DNA of 5,445 nt from Chloroflexota bacterium (GTDB taxonomy: Bacteria; Chloroflexota; Anaerolineae; JACRMK01): the NCBI GenBank assembly GCA_016200765.1, contig JACQEC010000219.1:1-5445 (forward strand), in the 5' to 3' direction. Of the stretch, positions 4,506-5,445 are shown one piece after another (within the stretch, counting starts at the first letter, position 1; each line of letters starts with the position of its first letter). The translations under genes and the position numbers were made by a program. The notes beneath the pieces were generated by a model. It was not told where the DNA came from. It searched no databases and saw nothing but the letters and a program-made list of their open reading frames with translations.

Positions 4506-5275
4506 ACCAGCCCCCGCATGGGTTCTCGGCGGTCGTCAGCGCGCCGCGCGAGGAACAGGCCCCAGCGCTGTTCACCCCGGCGGGCGCGCGCGATTTTGCT
4601 CTGCCACGAGCGCTGGAGTTCGGCAAGCGTTGACGCGCTGAAGTGGAGGGATGGCAAGCGCGCCTGTTCCGTTTCAAGAATCTGGATGAACTGCGGCGTC
4701 CGGTCTTCGGCGACGATCACGCCGAAGCCCGCCTGCTCCAACAGCCCGCGGTACCCGGCGACCGTGCACAGCGCGTACTGGCGCTGGCGGATGTAGGCGG
4801 CAAACTCTGCGCTGGGCCCCGAGCCTGTCGAAGGGTCGCCGCGGCAGTAGTCGGTGAAGAGCAGAAGACCGCCGGGCTTGAGGCAACGCCTGACCGCCTG
4901 CATCAGCCGCGCTTTGTCGTGAATGTGCAGGAACACATCACGGCTGTAGACGCGGTCATAAGCCGCCGCGCCGTCGTAGTCCAGCAGGTCGGCTTGCTCA
5001 AACGTCACGCGCTCGGCCCCGCACCGCACTTGGGCGAGGGCGATCATGTTCGCGGAGAGGTCTAGGCCATGCACGCAAACGCCATACTGCTCGGCCATAT
5101 AGAGCGCGCCGCCGCCCAACCCACAGCCGGCGTCGAGCACGCGCATCCCCGGCTCCAGCGCCAGCAGGGCCGCAAACTCGCGCGCGGTATCCAGCCCGCC
5201 GGGGCTGATGAAGTTGCGGCCATAGACCGCCTCGTACTTGGCGATTTCGCCCATCGCATACTGGCCCGTATCCAC
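4502..5275 (-). CDS. SAM-dependent methyltransferase, phosphoethanolamine N-methyltransferase (PMT)-like
   Basis: The protein has 257 residues. The SAM site is VLDAGCGLGGGALYMAE (46-62), with acidic Asp72 in HGLDLSANMI. Beyond the generic fold it follows the plant and Plasmodium phosphoethanolamine methyltransferases along its whole length: QY near the N-terminus, FISPGGLDT, YSRDVFLHIHDK, TDYC, EFAAYIRQRQYAL, VIVAEDRTPQFIQIL, and SWQSKIAR-EQRWGLF at the end. PfPMT active-site residues Tyr19, Asp128, His132, Tyr160, Tyr175, Arg179, Tyr181 and Lys247 correspond to Tyr6, Asp113, His117, Tyr143, Tyr161, Arg165, Tyr167 and Lys227. It may therefore methylate phosphoethanolamine or its mono/dimethyl forms towards phosphocholine. 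The start is GTG at 5275: an in-frame TAA at 5284 excludes longer forms, and a later Met would lose catalytic Tyr6. Residues 145-152 (GDPSTGSG) are an unusual insertion encoded by a repeat-like motif. It is the first gene of an operon with the binding lipoprotein. Confidence 0.85.
   Translation of the reverse strand: MDTGQYAMGEIAKYEAVYGRNFISPGGLDTAREFAALLALEPGMRVLDAGCGLGGGALYMAEQYGVCVHGLDLSANMIALAQVRCGAERVTFEQADLLDYDGAAAYDRVYSRDVFLHIHDKARLMQAVRRCLKPGGLLLFTDYCRGDPSTGSGPSAEFAAYIRQRQYALCTVAGYRGLLEQAGFGVIVAEDRTPQFIQILETEQARLPSLHFSASTLAELQRSWQSKIARARRGEQRWGLFLARRADDRREPMRGLV
4817..4835 (-). repeat. Dispersed-repeat-like motif inside the methyltransferase gene
   Basis: The plus strand reads CCCCGAGCCTGTCGAAGGG; the minus strand CCCTTCGACAGGCTCGGGG differs by one base in its core from CCCTTCGACAGGCTCAGGG, a short motif I know as recurring many times in several GC-rich bacterial genomes. 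Here it is read in frame as PSTGSG. Only one copy is in the window, so its dispersed nature in this genome is not shown. Confidence 0.5.
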
Positions 5276-5284
5276 CGACCCTTA

Positions 5285-5295
5285 CCCCCTCCTCC
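5285..5295 (-). promoter_or_regulatory. Purine-rich ribosome-binding region before the GTG of the methyltransferase
   Basis: The minus strand reads GGAGGAGGGGG, ending 9 nt before the GTG at 5275. The AGGGGG part has acceptable spacing; the better GGAGG part is 15 nt away. The G-rich site and GTG codon suggest moderate initiation. Confidence 0.5.
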
Positions 5296-5307
5296 TTACT
5301 CCTTACT
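5294..5307. repeat. Heptamer direct repeat ccttact x2, with degenerate flanking copies
   Basis: Two exact copies of ccttact lie side by side at 5294-5300 and 5301-5307, with related partial copies ccctcct (5287-5293) and ccttacc (5280-5286). On the minus strand this is the purine-rich leader AGTAAGGAGTAAGG of the methyltransferase gene. Confidence 0.6.
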
Positions 5308-5342
5308 CGATAGTTGTGAATTTAAGAGTGCGAAATGATTTA

Positions 5343-5445
5343 TCAGGTCGGGACGATGAGACCCTGCTTGGCAAAGAGATGAGCGAAAACAGTTGCGGCA
5401 TCGTGACCTTGCTGGATCAACTGATGGGTGTGGAGGAGCAACTGC
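5343..5445 (-). CDS. Possible C-terminal end of an unidentified protein, truncated by the right window edge
   Basis: On the minus strand a frame is open from the edge to a TGA at 5345-5343, giving about 33 residues ending HLFAKQGLIVPT. Its direction fits the methyltransferase operon, and its third codon positions are GC-rich. The exactly opposed plus-strand frame (GTG at 5328 or ATG at 5388, then SENSCGIVTLLDQLMGVEEQL) is also open to the edge, so the strand is not certain. I do not recognise either product. An AT-rich gap of about 67 bp separates it from the methyltransferase and could hold a promoter for that operon, but no convincing -35/-10 pair is seen. Confidence 0.25.
   Translation of the reverse strand, partial: QLLLHTHQLIQQGHDAATVFAHLFAKQGLIVPT

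Overview
The window is high-GC, gene-dense bacterial DNA, and every complete gene uses a similar GC-rich codon style. The best guess for the source is a Chloroflexota bacterium or a relative. The reasons are a TPR protein of the large ATPase/TPR regulator type, a lipoprotein with a long Pro/Thr-rich linker after its lipobox, and a CsoR-family/thioredoxin pair. This taxonomic call is inference and only moderately secure.

Layout. Positions 3-1217 (+) hold the C-terminal part of a gene cut by the left edge: a TPR array built of six 120-bp units plus the conserved tail of AfsR/LuxR-type ATPase-TPR regulators. A VOC (glyoxalase/dioxygenase fold) gene follows at 1256-1666 (+). All remaining complete genes are on the minus strand. 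A short sulfotransferase-like gene (1673-2251) converges on the VOC gene with 6 bp between them and has its own promoter and a strong ribosome site. A two-gene operon then reads from right to left: thioredoxin (2736-3077), then a CsoR/CstR-family repressor (2411-2734). It starts at a consensus TTGACA-17-TATAAT promoter, has a 17-bp GC-rich palindrome just downstream of the -10, and ends in a long hairpin terminator. Further right is a second minus-strand operon: a phosphoethanolamine N-methyltransferase-like enzyme (4502-5275), overlapping by ATGA with a solute-binding lipoprotein (3156-4505). The right edge (5343-5445) carries an open frame that cannot be assigned with confidence.

How the genes may work together. 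The thioredoxin/repressor operon looks like a compact self-regulated redox switch. The regulator keeps the two cysteines that CsoR and CstR share, but has Tyr where copper-binding CsoR has His. This points to thiol or persulfide sensing rather than Cu(I). The methyltransferase carries the phosphobase-binding residues known from Plasmodium and plant phosphoethanolamine methyltransferases, so it may make phosphocholine. Its coupled binding lipoprotein could take up a related solute, but no transporter permease or ATPase is visible.

Most notable items: the regulator/operator/promoter arrangement, a second palindrome covering the -10, the eukaryote-like methyltransferase with a repeat-derived insertion in its active-site loop, and the homogenised TPR array.
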